This document shows, piece after piece, positions 7,894-16,548 of a stretch of 64,000 bases of DNA. The DNA is taken from NCBI RefSeq assembly GCF_019969685.1, contig NZ_JAHXYZ010000006.1, positions 52,901 to 116,900 on the forward strand. The letters run 5' to 3'. Position numbers and translations under genes: made by a program. Within the stretch, counting starts at the first letter, position 1, and every line of letters begins with the position of its first letter. The stretch comes from Microbacterium sp. EST19A (lineage in GTDB: Bacteria; Actinomycetota; Actinomycetes; Actinomycetales; Microbacteriaceae). The notes beneath the pieces are model-generated. The model did not search any database, had not been told where the DNA came from, and saw only the letters and a program-made list of their open reading frames with translations.

Positions 7894-8051
7894 ATGAGCC
7901 CGCGTGCATCTTCAGGCCCCTTGAGCTGGCGCACTGATCAGCTGCCACGCGTCTTGCAAGCGAGGCGCGCCGCCTGACTCGTCAGGCGGCGGAGAGGTGG
8001 CTCCGCGAGGGTCCCGACGCCTACCTCGTCATCGAGGGCGGTGTGCGGTGA
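7894..8051 (+). pseudogene. Frameshifted small ORF ending on the relaxase start
   Basis: An ATG at 7894 opens 27 codons that end at a TGA (7975-7977). In another frame an open stretch begins just upstream of that TGA and runs to a TGA at 8049-8051, encoding LTRQAAERWLREGPDAYLVIEGG before the stop. That stretch has no start codon of its own, and its stop overlaps the relaxase start as GTGA, the coupling seen across this element. The simplest reading is a former small gene of about 50 residues broken by a frameshift. A sequencing error or programmed shift at the hairpin there is also possible. Confidence 0.4.
7968..7991. other. Perfect 10-bp hairpin upstream of the relaxase, candidate oriT/nic region
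   Basis: CGCCGCCTGA and its exact complement TCAGGCGGCG are separated by the loop CTCG, 57 nt before the relaxase start. No T-run follows, so it is not a typical terminator. MobF relaxases recognise an inverted repeat next to the nick site, and oriT is often just upstream of the relaxase gene, so this is the best oriT candidate in the window. The link is inferred from position and symmetry only. Confidence 0.35.
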
Positions 8052-11000
8052 CGGTTTCGATGCGGGTGATGTCTGCCGGTGACGGCTACAAGTATCTGCT
8101 GCGCACAGTCGCCACAGGTGACGGCGATCGTTCCCTCTCAACACCCCTGACTCGCTACTACGCAGAGAAAGGAAGCCCACCCGGACGCTGGCTCGGCTCC
8201 GCCGTGACCGCACTCGGCAGCAGCGCGATCTCGGTGGGCGATCAAGTCACCGAGACTCAACTCCAGCTCTTGATTGGCATGGGCCGTGACCCGGTGACCG
8301 GTGACCCGCTCGGGTCCGCGTATCGGAACTATCCGACCGCGACTGAGCGCATCCAGCAGCGTGCCGCCAAGCTCGACGACAATCTCGGCGTGACCGAGCG
8401 GGCCGAAGCGGTCGGTGCAATCGAGACGGAAGAGGTGGCGAAGGGATCGCGGAAGGCGGTTGCAGGGTTCGACTTTACGTTCTCGATTCCGAAGTCCGCG
8501 TCGGTGCTGTGGGCGGTGTCGGATGCGGGCACGCAATCACTGATTGCGGATGCGCATCACGCGGCGGTTGCGGAGATGGTTGCGTTCATGGAACGGGAGG
8601 TAGCCGCAACCCGTGTCGGCGCGGTCGGACGCAACGGGGCGGTTGCGCAGGTCGATGTGACTGGGCTGATCGCAACCGCGTTCGAGCACTACGACAGCAG
8701 AGCCGGCGACCCCCACCTCCACACGCACGTCGTGATCTCGAACAAGGTGCAGACCGCACAAGACGGGAAATGGCGATCCCTCGACGGCCGACCCCTGCAC
8801 GCGGCAACGGTCGCACTGTCGGAAGTGCACGAAGCCGTGTTCGCTGACCACCTCACCCGCACCTTTGGCGTCGGGTGGGAAGCTCGCGAGATGGGGCGCG
8901 ACCGCAACCCTGCCTGGGCAATCACAGCGGTGCCAGAGAAACTCGTGGCCGAGTTCTCGTCGCGCTCGCGGCAGATCGAGCAAGAAAAGAACCGGCTCAT
9001 CGCCGAGTACATCGAGCGCCACGGACGGCAACCTTCGTCAACCACCGTGATCAAACTACGCGCACAGGCAACGCTCGCCACCCGGCCCGAGAAACAAGTT
9101 CGTTCTCTCGCCGCCCTCACCGCAGAGTGGCGGGCACGAGCGACCCATCTCCTCGGTAAAGACGCCACGACCTGGGTCCGCACCGTCATTGAGAACGGCG
9201 CCCCGCTGATACTGCGTGCTGACGACGTGCCGCTGGATGTGATCGCGGAGCTCGGGCGCAGCGTTGTTGAGATGGTGGGGGAGAAGCGGTCGACCTGGCG
9301 GCGGTGGAACCTCACCGCCGAAGCCGCCCGCCAGACCATGCCCTACCGCTTCGCCACCACCAGAGACCGCGAAGCAATCGTCGGGATGGTCGTGGATTCC
9401 GCCGAAGCCGCCTCACTGCGACTGACCCCGCCCGAACTCGCGACCAGTCCCGCGGTGTTCCGCCGGCCTGACGAGAGCAGCGCGTTCCGCCCGAAGGCAT
9501 CGACGGTGTACACATCAGAAGAACTCCTCGCCGCCGAAGACCGGCTCCTCGAACGCTCCCGTGACACCACTGCCTCGACCGTGCCCATCGACGTCGTGGA
9601 AAAGGTGACCACCCGCCCCGACCGTGAAGGGCGAATGCTCGGCGAAGACCAGGCTGCAGCGCTTGCGGCGGTGGCCGTGTCAGGGCGAGTAGTCGATGTC
9701 CTGGTCGGCCCAGCAGGGGCCGGGAAGACCACGGCCATGCGCGCACTTGGCACTGCGTGGGAACGCGAGCACGGACGAAACAGCGTCGTCGGACTTGCCC
9801 CATCGGCAGTCGCGGCGCAGGTCCTCGCCGACGACCTCGGTATCACGACGGAGAACACCGCGAAATGGTGGGACACCCATCAGCGCACCGGTACGACCTT
9901 CCGGAAGGGGCAACTGATCATCATCGACGAAGCCTCACTTGCCGGCACCCTCTCCCTCGACCGCATCACCGCGTTGGCTGAAGAGGTGGGGGCGAAGGTG
10001 CTGCTGGTGGGGGACTGGGCGCAACTCCAATCCGTCACCGCAGGTGGTGCGTTCTCCCTCCTCGTCCACGACCGCGACGATGCCCCCGAACTGATCGACG
10101 TGCACCGATTCGTGAATGTGTGGGAGAAGACCGCATCCCTCGACCTGCGTCACGGCCGTGCCGAAGCGATTGACGCATACGCTGACCACGACCGCATCAT
10201 CGGTGGCGACACCGAGACGATGATCGACGCCGCGTACACTGCCTGGCGCGCCGACACACGTGCTGGAATCGCGACGGTGCTGATCGCCGATTCGAACGAA
10301 TCCGTCCATGCCTTGAACCAGTGCGCCCGCGCAGACCTGATCCTCGACGGCACCGTGAACGCTCTCCGCGAAGTCGAACTCCACGACGCCTCCCGAGCCG
10401 CCATCGGCGACACGATCATCACGCGCCGCAATGATCGGCGCCTGAACTCTGGCCGCGGGTGGGTGCGTAACGGCGACCGTTGGACAGTCACCGACGTCCG
10501 CGACGACGGCTCCCTCACCGTTCGCCGCGCCGGCACGCGTCGTGGTGGGGCGGTGGTGCTGCCGGCAGGGTATCTGGCTGAGCATGTCGATCTCGGATAC
10601 GCGGTGACCGCACACCGAGCTCAAGGCATCACGACCGACACCGCCCATATACTCGCTGACGCGACCACCACGAGGGAGAACTTGTACGTCGCGATGACCC
10701 GCGGACGCGAAGCGAACTTCGTCTACGTTGCCACCGACCGCCCTGACGGCTCCCACGACGGGCCGCACCCTGCAGACAACCCCGAGGCAACGGCACGGAC
10801 CGTGCTCTACGGGGTGCTGCAGCACGTCGGTGCCGAACTCTCCGCGCACGAGACGATCACCGCCGAACAGGAGGCATGGGGATCGGTGGCGCAACTCTCG
10901 GCCGAGTACGAAACGATCGCGCAAGCCGCACAACACGACCGCTGGGCAACCCTCATCCGTAGCTCCGGCCTGAACCCGGACGAGGCGGAAGACGCGATCC

Positions 11001-11602
11001 GCTCCGACACCTTCGGAGCACTTACCGCAGAGCTTCGACGCGCGGAAGCCAACCACCACGATGTAGACGCGCTACTCCCGCGCCTGGTTATGGCACGAGA
11101 ATTCGGAGATGCGGACGATATCGCCGCAGTCCTTCACCATCGCCTCGCGCGCGCCACCGCCCGCCCCGCAGGGTCGGGGCGTAGTCGTAAGGCCCCCCGT
11201 TTGATCGCCGGCCTGATCCCCGAAGCGGCCGGCCCTGTGAAAGGCGAAATGCACAAGGCGCTCACCGAGCGACGAGAACTGATCCGACAGCGTGCTGATG
11301 CGGTCCTTGACCGAGCGCTCCGGGAGGGAGAGGAATGGGTCGTAGCGATCGGCGAGGAGCCTGGCGTAGCGGAGGCAGCAGCGAGCTGGCGGCGGGAGGC
11401 GCGAACCGTCGCGGCGTACCGCGACCGCTACGACATCACCGGGAACGAGCCACTCGGTGCGGCACCGGACAGCGACGTGCAAAGGGTCGACGCCGCACGA
11501 GCCAATGCAGCGCTGGTGAAGCTCAAGAGCATCAACACACAGCAGGCCGAAGGAGAAACGCCACCCTCCTCGAGACGGACGGGCACCGGCCACGTGCTCT
11601 GA
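8048..11602 (+). CDS. MobF-family conjugative relaxase/helicase (TrwC/TraA-like)
   Basis: 1184 residues from the GTG at 8048; the track-length start 51 nt upstream lacks a ribosome site. The relaxase domain occupies about residues 1 to 330: paired catalytic tyrosines in LTRYYAEKG (37-38), GFDFTFSIPKSASVLWAV, and the metal-binding DPHLHTHVVISNKV (three histidines near 222-226). A RecD-like helicase follows with Walker A VGPAGAGKTTAMRAL near 553, DEASLAG (Walker B), LVGDWAQLQSV and GYAVTAHRAQGIT. It nicks oriT, remains bound to the 5' end and unwinds the transferred strand. With ArdC, prim-pol and DUF2637 genes it marks this region as a transmissible element. No coupling protein or secretion genes are visible here. 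Confidence 0.93.
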   Translation: MTVSMRVMSAGDGYKYLLRTVATGDGDRSLSTPLTRYYAEKGSPPGRWLGSAVTALGSSAISVGDQVTETQLQLLIGMGRDPVTGDPLGSAYRNYPTATERIQQRAAKLDDNLGVTERAEAVGAIETEEVAKGSRKAVAGFDFTFSIPKSASVLWAVSDAGTQSLIADAHHAAVAEMVAFMEREVAATRVGAVGRNGAVAQVDVTGLIATAFEHYDSRAGDPHLHTHVVISNKVQTAQDGKWRSLDGRPLHAATVALSEVHEAVFADHLTRTFGVGWEAREMGRDRNPAWAITAVPEKLVAEFSSRSRQIEQEKNRLIAEYIERHGRQPSSTTVIKLRAQATLATRPEKQVRSLAALTAEWRARATHLLGKDATTWVRTVIENGAPLILRADDVPLDVIAELGRSVVEMVGEKRSTWRRWNLTAEAARQTMPYRFATTRDREAIVGMVVDSAEAASLRLTPPELATSPAVFRRPDESSAFRPKASTVYTSEELLAAEDRLLERSRDTTASTVPIDVVEKVTTRPDREGRMLGEDQAAALAAVAVSGRVVDVLVGPAGAGKTTAMRALGTAWEREHGRNSVVGLAPSAVAAQVLADDLGITTENTAKWWDTHQRTGTTFRKGQLIIIDEASLAGTLSLDRITALAEEVGAKVLLVGDWAQLQSVTAGGAFSLLVHDRDDAPELIDVHRFVNVWEKTASLDLRHGRAEAIDAYADHDRIIGGDTETMIDAAYTAWRADTRAGIATVLIADSNESVHALNQCARADLILDGTVNALREVELHDASRAAIGDTIITRRNDRRLNSGRGWVRNGDRWTVTDVRDDGSLTVRRAGTRRGGAVVLPAGYLAEHVDLGYAVTAHRAQGITTDTAHILADATTTRENLYVAMTRGREANFVYVATDRPDGSHDGPHPADNPEATARTVLYGVLQHVGAELSAHETITAEQEAWGSVAQLSAEYETIAQAAQHDRWATLIRSSGLNPDEAEDAIRSDTFGALTAELRRAEANHHDVDALLPRLVMAREFGDADDIAAVLHHRLARATARPAGSGRSRKAPRLIAGLIPEAAGPVKGEMHKALTERRELIRQRADAVLDRALREGEEWVVAIGEEPGVAEAAASWRREARTVAAYRDRYDITGNEPLGAAPDSDVQRVDAARANAALVKLKSINTQQAEGETPPSSRRTGTGHVL

Positions 11603-11789
11603 ACGTGACCAGGATGCTGTTGGGGCTGCCACTTCCGGATGTCAGGAGTCCGATCTACAGTGGACGGTGTAAGCAAGGCGGCTTTCACATGTGTGTCGCT
11701 GTCACCTCGAGCGTGACGGCATGATCGCCCGATTCGGGCAGTCCTTCAGGGTTCTTTGTCGCCAGATCCTTTTAGAGAGGACTGTCGTC

Positions 11790-12086
11790 ATGATCCGCCA
11801 GCTCTGGACCGCCAGCGTTCACACCCGCGCGTTCCTGCGCCGTTACATGCCCACCAACATCGTCCTCGACGCGATCCGCACGAGGCGAGGACTCAAGTGG
11901 GGTGTGCCAGCGATGATGCTCGCGGTGCCGTACCTCTTGGTAGCGAGCATCTGTACGAATCTCATTGACCAAGGCGCGCCGGGTTGGCTTCATCTACTCG
12001 TATTGGTGTGTGTCTGGAACGCGCTGAAGTTCATGAGCATCGGCCCAATCTCTTTGATCTTTTTGGCACGACGAACCTCGGGGTGA
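11790..12086 (+). CDS. Small two-segment membrane protein
   Basis: 98 residues from the ATG at 11790 with AGAGAGGA about 9 nt upstream; the longer ORF start at 11691 is less likely. Two membrane segments are visible (GVPAMMLAVPYLLVASICTNL and LHLLVLVCVWNALKFMSIGPISLIFL). The N-terminal RRYMPTNIVLDAIRTRRGLKWG motif is highly characteristic of a small protein widespread in Microbacteriaceae, often mislabelled sulfate permease. Its function is unknown. It lies between the relaxase and the Hachiman genes with no partner. Confidence 0.75.
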   Translation: MIRQLWTASVHTRAFLRRYMPTNIVLDAIRTRRGLKWGVPAMMLAVPYLLVASICTNLIDQGAPGWLHLLVLVCVWNALKFMSIGPISLIFLARRTSG

Positions 12087-12205
12087 GGGATGGTCGCGGC
12101 ATCCCGCACGAACCGAGGTGTCAGCACAGCGAACAGGGGCAGGGAGAAGTCCGAAACCTGTCGCCGAGAATCGGCCACAGGTCTGCATGCGGAGTGCGCC
12201 CGCGT

Positions 12206-15200
12206 TTAGGCAAAAAGGTCGGACGGGCCGAGATAGTCGAGCTCGACGGCGTCTCCTGCCCCGATCGCGGTGACTTTCAGCAGCCCCTGACGGCGCAGGT
12301 TCAGGCGCGTAGACAGCACTCCGACTGGCCGAGCATCTGCTGCCTCGAGCACGGTTGTTTCGTCGGAGTGGGAGATTGCTCGGTACGGCTCGCCGGGGGT
12401 GGGCTGATAGCCGGGCATCCAACTCACCGAAGTCTCGTGCACTTTATGGATCCACGTTCGCTGACGGAGGGCGACAGTGCGGGTGGCGAAGCTCATCCAG
12501 AGATCGCGGGTGGTCGGTGTAGGCCAGGACGCGTCTCCCGTTGCGATTTGTACTGCCTCGGAGATCATCCACTCGTGTAGCCCGGCTGGGGTCGTGAATG
12601 CGGCTTCGGTTGACTCCACCGCGACGAGCGCTCCCGACCTAGAGGCGAAGCCTGCTCGCATCAGCGTCGACGCGGCCCTGTTGAGGGTGCCGGCTTCCAC
12701 AGCAGCGACGCTCAGTCCGGTCTCCGGATTGGATAGATCCCAAGGAAATGCATCGAGGTTGGGGTGCGCTGCGGCTCGGACACGGACGGCTTCGAGTGCC
12801 CACGGGAGCCGGTACGCCAGGGTATCTTCGATGAACTCAGCCGTTTCGAGGCTGTCGTCAGCCGCGATTTCCGCGACTGGACGCCCTCGCAGCCACCCGA
12901 CCAGGATCTCTTCCCAATTGTCGGGTTGAGACTTGGGCGTGAAGGGGAAGATCTCGAACACGATCTTGGCGAAATGGACTACGGCGTTGATCGCTTCGTC
13001 GTTCATGCCGAGCTGGATGGCCGCTTCGGCGATTTGCAGGTGACGGTTGAGTTGCTCTGCCTTCGAATCGAGTGCCCGGCCGGTCGCGAGTCCAACGCCG
13101 GCCAGGTAATAGCCGCGCCGCTGATCCGGTGTCGTGCTCCGCCAGATAACTCCAGCTCGGGCCACGAGACCTGTCCGCAGGGCGTCGCGCACCGGTTTCT
13201 GGTAGCGAGCAATTGTCCGTGCCCACAGCGATGAAGCGAGAACTGCATCGAGCGCGGCGCCGAGATCCTGCTCCGTGACAGAGGAGTCGCTGAGCAGTCC
13301 GAGGATCGCGCAATCCAGGCTCGCGAGTTGGCCCGGCCAGAACTTCATGGCGTCGCTCGTGGTTTCTTCGTCTTCGGTGGCAATCGCCGGGAAAGACCAG
13401 TCGGCAAGCCCGGTGACGTACTCGGTGAAGTCGTCCCAGTCGACTTCACCGAGACTGTCGGACATCCTCTGGAGCATGGTGGTGAGGAGTCGGACGAGTC
13501 CGCTCTGCATATCCCGCAGCTGCGAATCTTCGACCAGCCGCTCCCAGTTCTGTCGTGTTCGACGGGTGGGCTCGAACATCGGATGCACCACGAGTCCGGA
13601 CGAATCGACGAACGCTCGTCCAGCTCGGCCCACGATGTTGCGGAACTCGGCGGCGTCGATGATCGTCCGGTTTCGCCACAGACTATGGACCACCAGCGAA
13701 CTCGCCGACAGGTTCAATCCCTGCGCCAGCGTGGGGGACGAGACGGTAATTTTCAGCGCTCCCTGTTGGAGGAGCTTCTCGACTTCTTTCCTGTAGGGCC
13801 CGGGCAGAGATCCGTGATGGATGGCGACGCCCATGCGTAGGCAGGCTAGGAGAGGATGGTCGGCCCCGAACCATTCTTGGCCGATGCTGAGGGCGGTGTT
13901 CAGGACGGTCGGGTCGCCGTCAAAGACGCTGCGGAGTGCACCTTGCCGGGCCAGCTTGACGATCAGTTTGGCCAATGCGTTGACCGAGCTCTTCAGTGGG
14001 CAGAACACCAGGACGGTCTGGCCGTCATCGACGAGGCGCCAGGCGGTGGCCAGCGTGAGCTCTTGAGCGTCTTTCGGGAATGGGAGCTTGCGTTGCTTGC
14101 TCGGGACTGTCTCCGCGGTGAGGAACCGGGGGACATACGGTTCTTCACCACCGACAGTGATGTTGAGCCTTGCGTTGTTGTCGCGCCAGACGACTTCTCC
14201 GTATCGGAGAACGGTGGGACGCCAGTCACTGCTGATCAGCCCATTGGGTTCGTCGTCTGTGAGCCAATCAACGAAATCCTTGACCTCATCACCCTCGGGC
14301 AGGATCGCTGAGAGACAGATGATGCGCCGAGTCTTCGCGTCGGGGCGGCGAAGGAGCCGCTGAATCTGGACTTCGTATCGCACTTCCCGCTCGTTTGCTC
14401 CGATCATGTGTCCCTCGTCGAGCACGATCAGTCCGACGTCATCGAGTAGATCCGGATCGTTGCGCAAGGCGAAGTCGAGCTTCTCGGGAGTCGAGACCAC
14501 GATGTCGCGGTCCTGGAGGATGCTCTCGTCGACATCGCTGACCCCGATGGTGCCGTACAAAGATGAGATGGTCTTGCCGAGCGGGACGAAGGTGCGTTCG
14601 AGAGCGGTCTCGGTCTGCGCGGAGAGCGCGCGGAGCGGGGTGACAAACACCACTCTTTTTCCTTCGGCCAGGGTCGCGAGGATGCACAGTTCTGCGATGC
14701 GAGTCTTGCCTGCGCTCGTGGGCAGGGAGAGCACGAGGTTGTCTTGCGTACTGAGCACTTGTGACGCGGCTTCCAATTGGGAGGGCCAGAGGTCGATCTC
14801 GGAGCGTCGTCGGCGGAAGAGCGAGGCGATGAATGCGGCACGTAGGCGATCCCAGTCGCCAGCGTCCCCGCCTTCCGGACCCTTCGGCAGTACCACATGG
14901 AAGCTGGCATCCCAGAGGCCCCGCAGCAGGTGAATCGCCAGCCGATGGCACCACCACTGCGGCACCATACTCAAGGCTGCCGCGCCGCGCATACCCACCT
15001 CGAGTCGTGCAACGGCGTCAGTGAGGAGAGTCGGCTCGCCACGTTCGAACGCCAGCATGGCCACGCTGATCGCACCCATGAACGCATCCGTCAATGCGGC
15101 ATCGACGACATCCAGGACATCGGCCCCGTCGTCGAGGTCGTCGTTGCCATCACCCGGGGTAAGTGTAGAACGCAACTCCTCGGCGAGGCTCGCGTCCGCG

Positions 15201-15271
15201 GCCCGCCCGTCCGCGCGGCTTTCGGAGACGAGCATCGTCAGGCCATCCAGGTCCCGGAGCATGAGTAGCAC
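12206..15271 (-). CDS. hamB: HamB-like superfamily 2 helicase of a Hachiman system (C-terminal 1021 residues)
   Basis: 1021 residues from the GTG at 15271. Motif I is LSLPTSAGKTRIAEL (183-197), motif Ia VFVTPLRALSAQTE, motif II LIVLDEGHMIG, motif III CLSAILPEGD, then HHGSLPGPYRKEVEKLL and VSSPTLAQGLNLSA (motif V) and NIVGRAGRAF (motif VI), a Ski2/Hel308-like core. The C-terminal 400 residues are helical with no named domain. HamB is the helicase partner of the HamA nuclease encoded just upstream: it holds HamA inactive and senses phage-damaged DNA. The open frame continues upstream without break to a TGA at 15341-15343 and then through another 119 codons, so this gene appears cut off from its N-terminal part. 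Confidence 0.85.
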   Translation of the reverse strand: MLLMLRDLDGLTMLVSESRADGRAADASLAEELRSTLTPGDGNDDLDDGADVLDVVDAALTDAFMGAISVAMLAFERGEPTLLTDAVARLEVGMRGAAALSMVPQWWCHRLAIHLLRGLWDASFHVVLPKGPEGGDAGDWDRLRAAFIASLFRRRRSEIDLWPSQLEAASQVLSTQDNLVLSLPTSAGKTRIAELCILATLAEGKRVVFVTPLRALSAQTETALERTFVPLGKTISSLYGTIGVSDVDESILQDRDIVVSTPEKLDFALRNDPDLLDDVGLIVLDEGHMIGANEREVRYEVQIQRLLRRPDAKTRRIICLSAILPEGDEVKDFVDWLTDDEPNGLISSDWRPTVLRYGEVVWRDNNARLNITVGGEEPYVPRFLTAETVPSKQRKLPFPKDAQELTLATAWRLVDDGQTVLVFCPLKSSVNALAKLIVKLARQGALRSVFDGDPTVLNTALSIGQEWFGADHPLLACLRMGVAIHHGSLPGPYRKEVEKLLQQGALKITVSSPTLAQGLNLSASSLVVHSLWRNRTIIDAAEFRNIVGRAGRAFVDSSGLVVHPMFEPTRRTRQNWERLVEDSQLRDMQSGLVRLLTTMLQRMSDSLGEVDWDDFTEYVTGLADWSFPAIATEDEETTSDAMKFWPGQLASLDCAILGLLSDSSVTEQDLGAALDAVLASSLWARTIARYQKPVRDALRTGLVARAGVIWRSTTPDQRRGYYLAGVGLATGRALDSKAEQLNRHLQIAEAAIQLGMNDEAINAVVHFAKIVFEIFPFTPKSQPDNWEEILVGWLRGRPVAEIAADDSLETAEFIEDTLAYRLPWALEAVRVRAAAHPNLDAFPWDLSNPETGLSVAAVEAGTLNRAASTLMRAGFASRSGALVAVESTEAAFTTPAGLHEWMISEAVQIATGDASWPTPTTRDLWMSFATRTVALRQRTWIHKVHETSVSWMPGYQPTPGEPYRAISHSDETTVLEAADARPVGVLSTRLNLRRQGLLKVTAIGAGDAVELDYLGPSDLFA

Positions 15272-15340
15272 CAGGCATCTCTCGGTGGGGGAGATGTTCC
15301 GATCGTTGCGCGTCGCCGTCAGAAGCGAATAGGCCCGCGC

Positions 15341-15700
15341 TCAGAATCGAGCGAGATGAAAGCTAGCTGCGGCCACCACCCTGTGAAAGCCCGATTCTGG
15401 TGTCACCTCGCCTCGGGCGATGACTGATTCGATCGCTGTCGCCGCGTTCTCGAATGCCCGTCGAGATGCCTCGGCAGATCCCCTTAGATCGCTCAGCTCC
15501 AGTCCGTGCTCCAGAAGCGCATACCCGTAGGAGAGGAGGTCATGGCTCAGTAAAACGTCAAATGGGGGAGCGTCCTCTGGGAGTACACCTTCGCGCCATA
15601 TCATTGCGCGTGCCTCTCCGCGCGCAAGAAGCCGGCCGCGAAATCCTGATGTCGTTGCTCGACCGATCGCGCTTTCGAGATCCTCAACGCGTGCGGGCAT
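15341..15700 (-). CDS. N-terminal fragment of the HamB-like helicase, separated by an in-frame TGA
   Basis: 119 residues starting 17 nt inside the end of hamA, as expected for the second gene of a coupled pair. It lies in exactly the same frame as the helicase ORF; the only interruption is the TGA at 15341-15343, after which translation would continue ARAYSLLTATRNDRN and join the helicase. The junction FHLARF-stop-ARAYSLL reads as one helical-repeat segment, and a single base change (TCA or CGA to TGA) would explain it. It may be a real nonsense mutation, a sequencing error, or a separately translated subunit restarted at the GTG at 15271. The one-gene origin is inferred. Confidence 0.65.
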   Translation of the reverse strand: MPARVEDLESAIGRATTSGFRGRLLARGEARAMIWREGVLPEDAPPFDVLLSHDLLSYGYALLEHGLELSDLRGSAEASRRAFENAATAIESVIARGEVTPESGFHRVVAAASFHLARF

Positions 15701-16457
15701 CGCGGATCACCTTCTCGAAGACTCGACGGATGAACGACTGGTGCTCTGGGATCTGCAGTCCCACACCGAGTCGCCGGATTTTGCCTTTATAGGCCTTGGT
15801 GTGATTGCGGAGCAACCCGAGAGGGTTGTTGCCAGACAACGTGAACAGCAGGTGCAGTACATCGCCGGATCGGATACGTCCGCGAAGCTGAGCGGCGAGG
15901 ATCTTGACGTGCAGCTTCGTCTCACCCATTTCGCGGAGACGCGCGGCGACGAACATCAGCGCGTGAGGTGTCGGCAGGCCGTGCTCACTCAGCAAGGCTG
16001 TTTCCGCCTCGTCCAGCGTCGAGGTCGAGAGGCTCGCGCGACTTTTCGCCTCGCCCTTGAGGAACTCGAGCTTGTCGTCGTCCACGATGCGAACGCCGAG
16101 GAGATCGTCGCCGCGCATGGGCATCTCGCGGCTGTCCTTCCACCGCAGGCGTGCGATCATGCGGTATCCGAGTTCGCGCGCCACATACTGGGTGGCGAGG
16201 ACCTCTCCGAGTTCGCCCGACCGGGTCCGCTTGCTGACCGGCAGCTTTCCGCTGAGAACCTCCGCCGCCTCCGGCTTGCCGAGCTCGCGTAACACTGCCG
16301 CGATCTCATCCGCAGACACATAGTGACGAGGCACGGCGGCAGCGGCCCATTTCACCCCAGCATCGACCGCGACCTCGTCGGCTGGCACCATCCGCACAAC
16401 CTGGTGAGAACCAACGTTCTCCCGGGTGGTGGTCACCCACGTCTTAATCCGAGCCAT
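15684..16457 (-). CDS. hamA: HamA-like DUF1837 nuclease of a Hachiman system
   Basis: 257 residues. The DUF1837 core is clear: GELGEVLATQYVARELGY (81-98), then RLRWKDSREMPMRGDDLLGV (104-122) and LEFLKGEAKSRASLS (130-144). The Glu, Asp and E-x-K residues form the PD-(D/E)XK active site expected of HamA, which degrades DNA when released by HamB. An ORF overlap of 17 nt with the helicase fragment and the order hamA then hamB match known Hachiman systems. The start is the ATG at 16457. Family assignment is from motifs recalled for HamA, not from a search. Confidence 0.82.
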   Translation of the reverse strand: MARIKTWVTTTRENVGSHQVVRMVPADEVAVDAGVKWAAAAVPRHYVSADEIAAVLRELGKPEAAEVLSGKLPVSKRTRSGELGEVLATQYVARELGYRMIARLRWKDSREMPMRGDDLLGVRIVDDDKLEFLKGEAKSRASLSTSTLDEAETALLSEHGLPTPHALMFVAARLREMGETKLHVKILAAQLRGRIRSGDVLHLLFTLSGNNPLGLLRNHTKAYKGKIRRLGVGLQIPEHQSFIRRVFEKVIRDARTR

Positions 16458-16548
16458 TCGAACGGTCCTCCAAAATTGGCCAGGTCAAAACGAGTCGTCC
16501 GGCCTGTGATAGCCCGGACTGCTTATTCGAGTTGCCACCGTTCATAGG

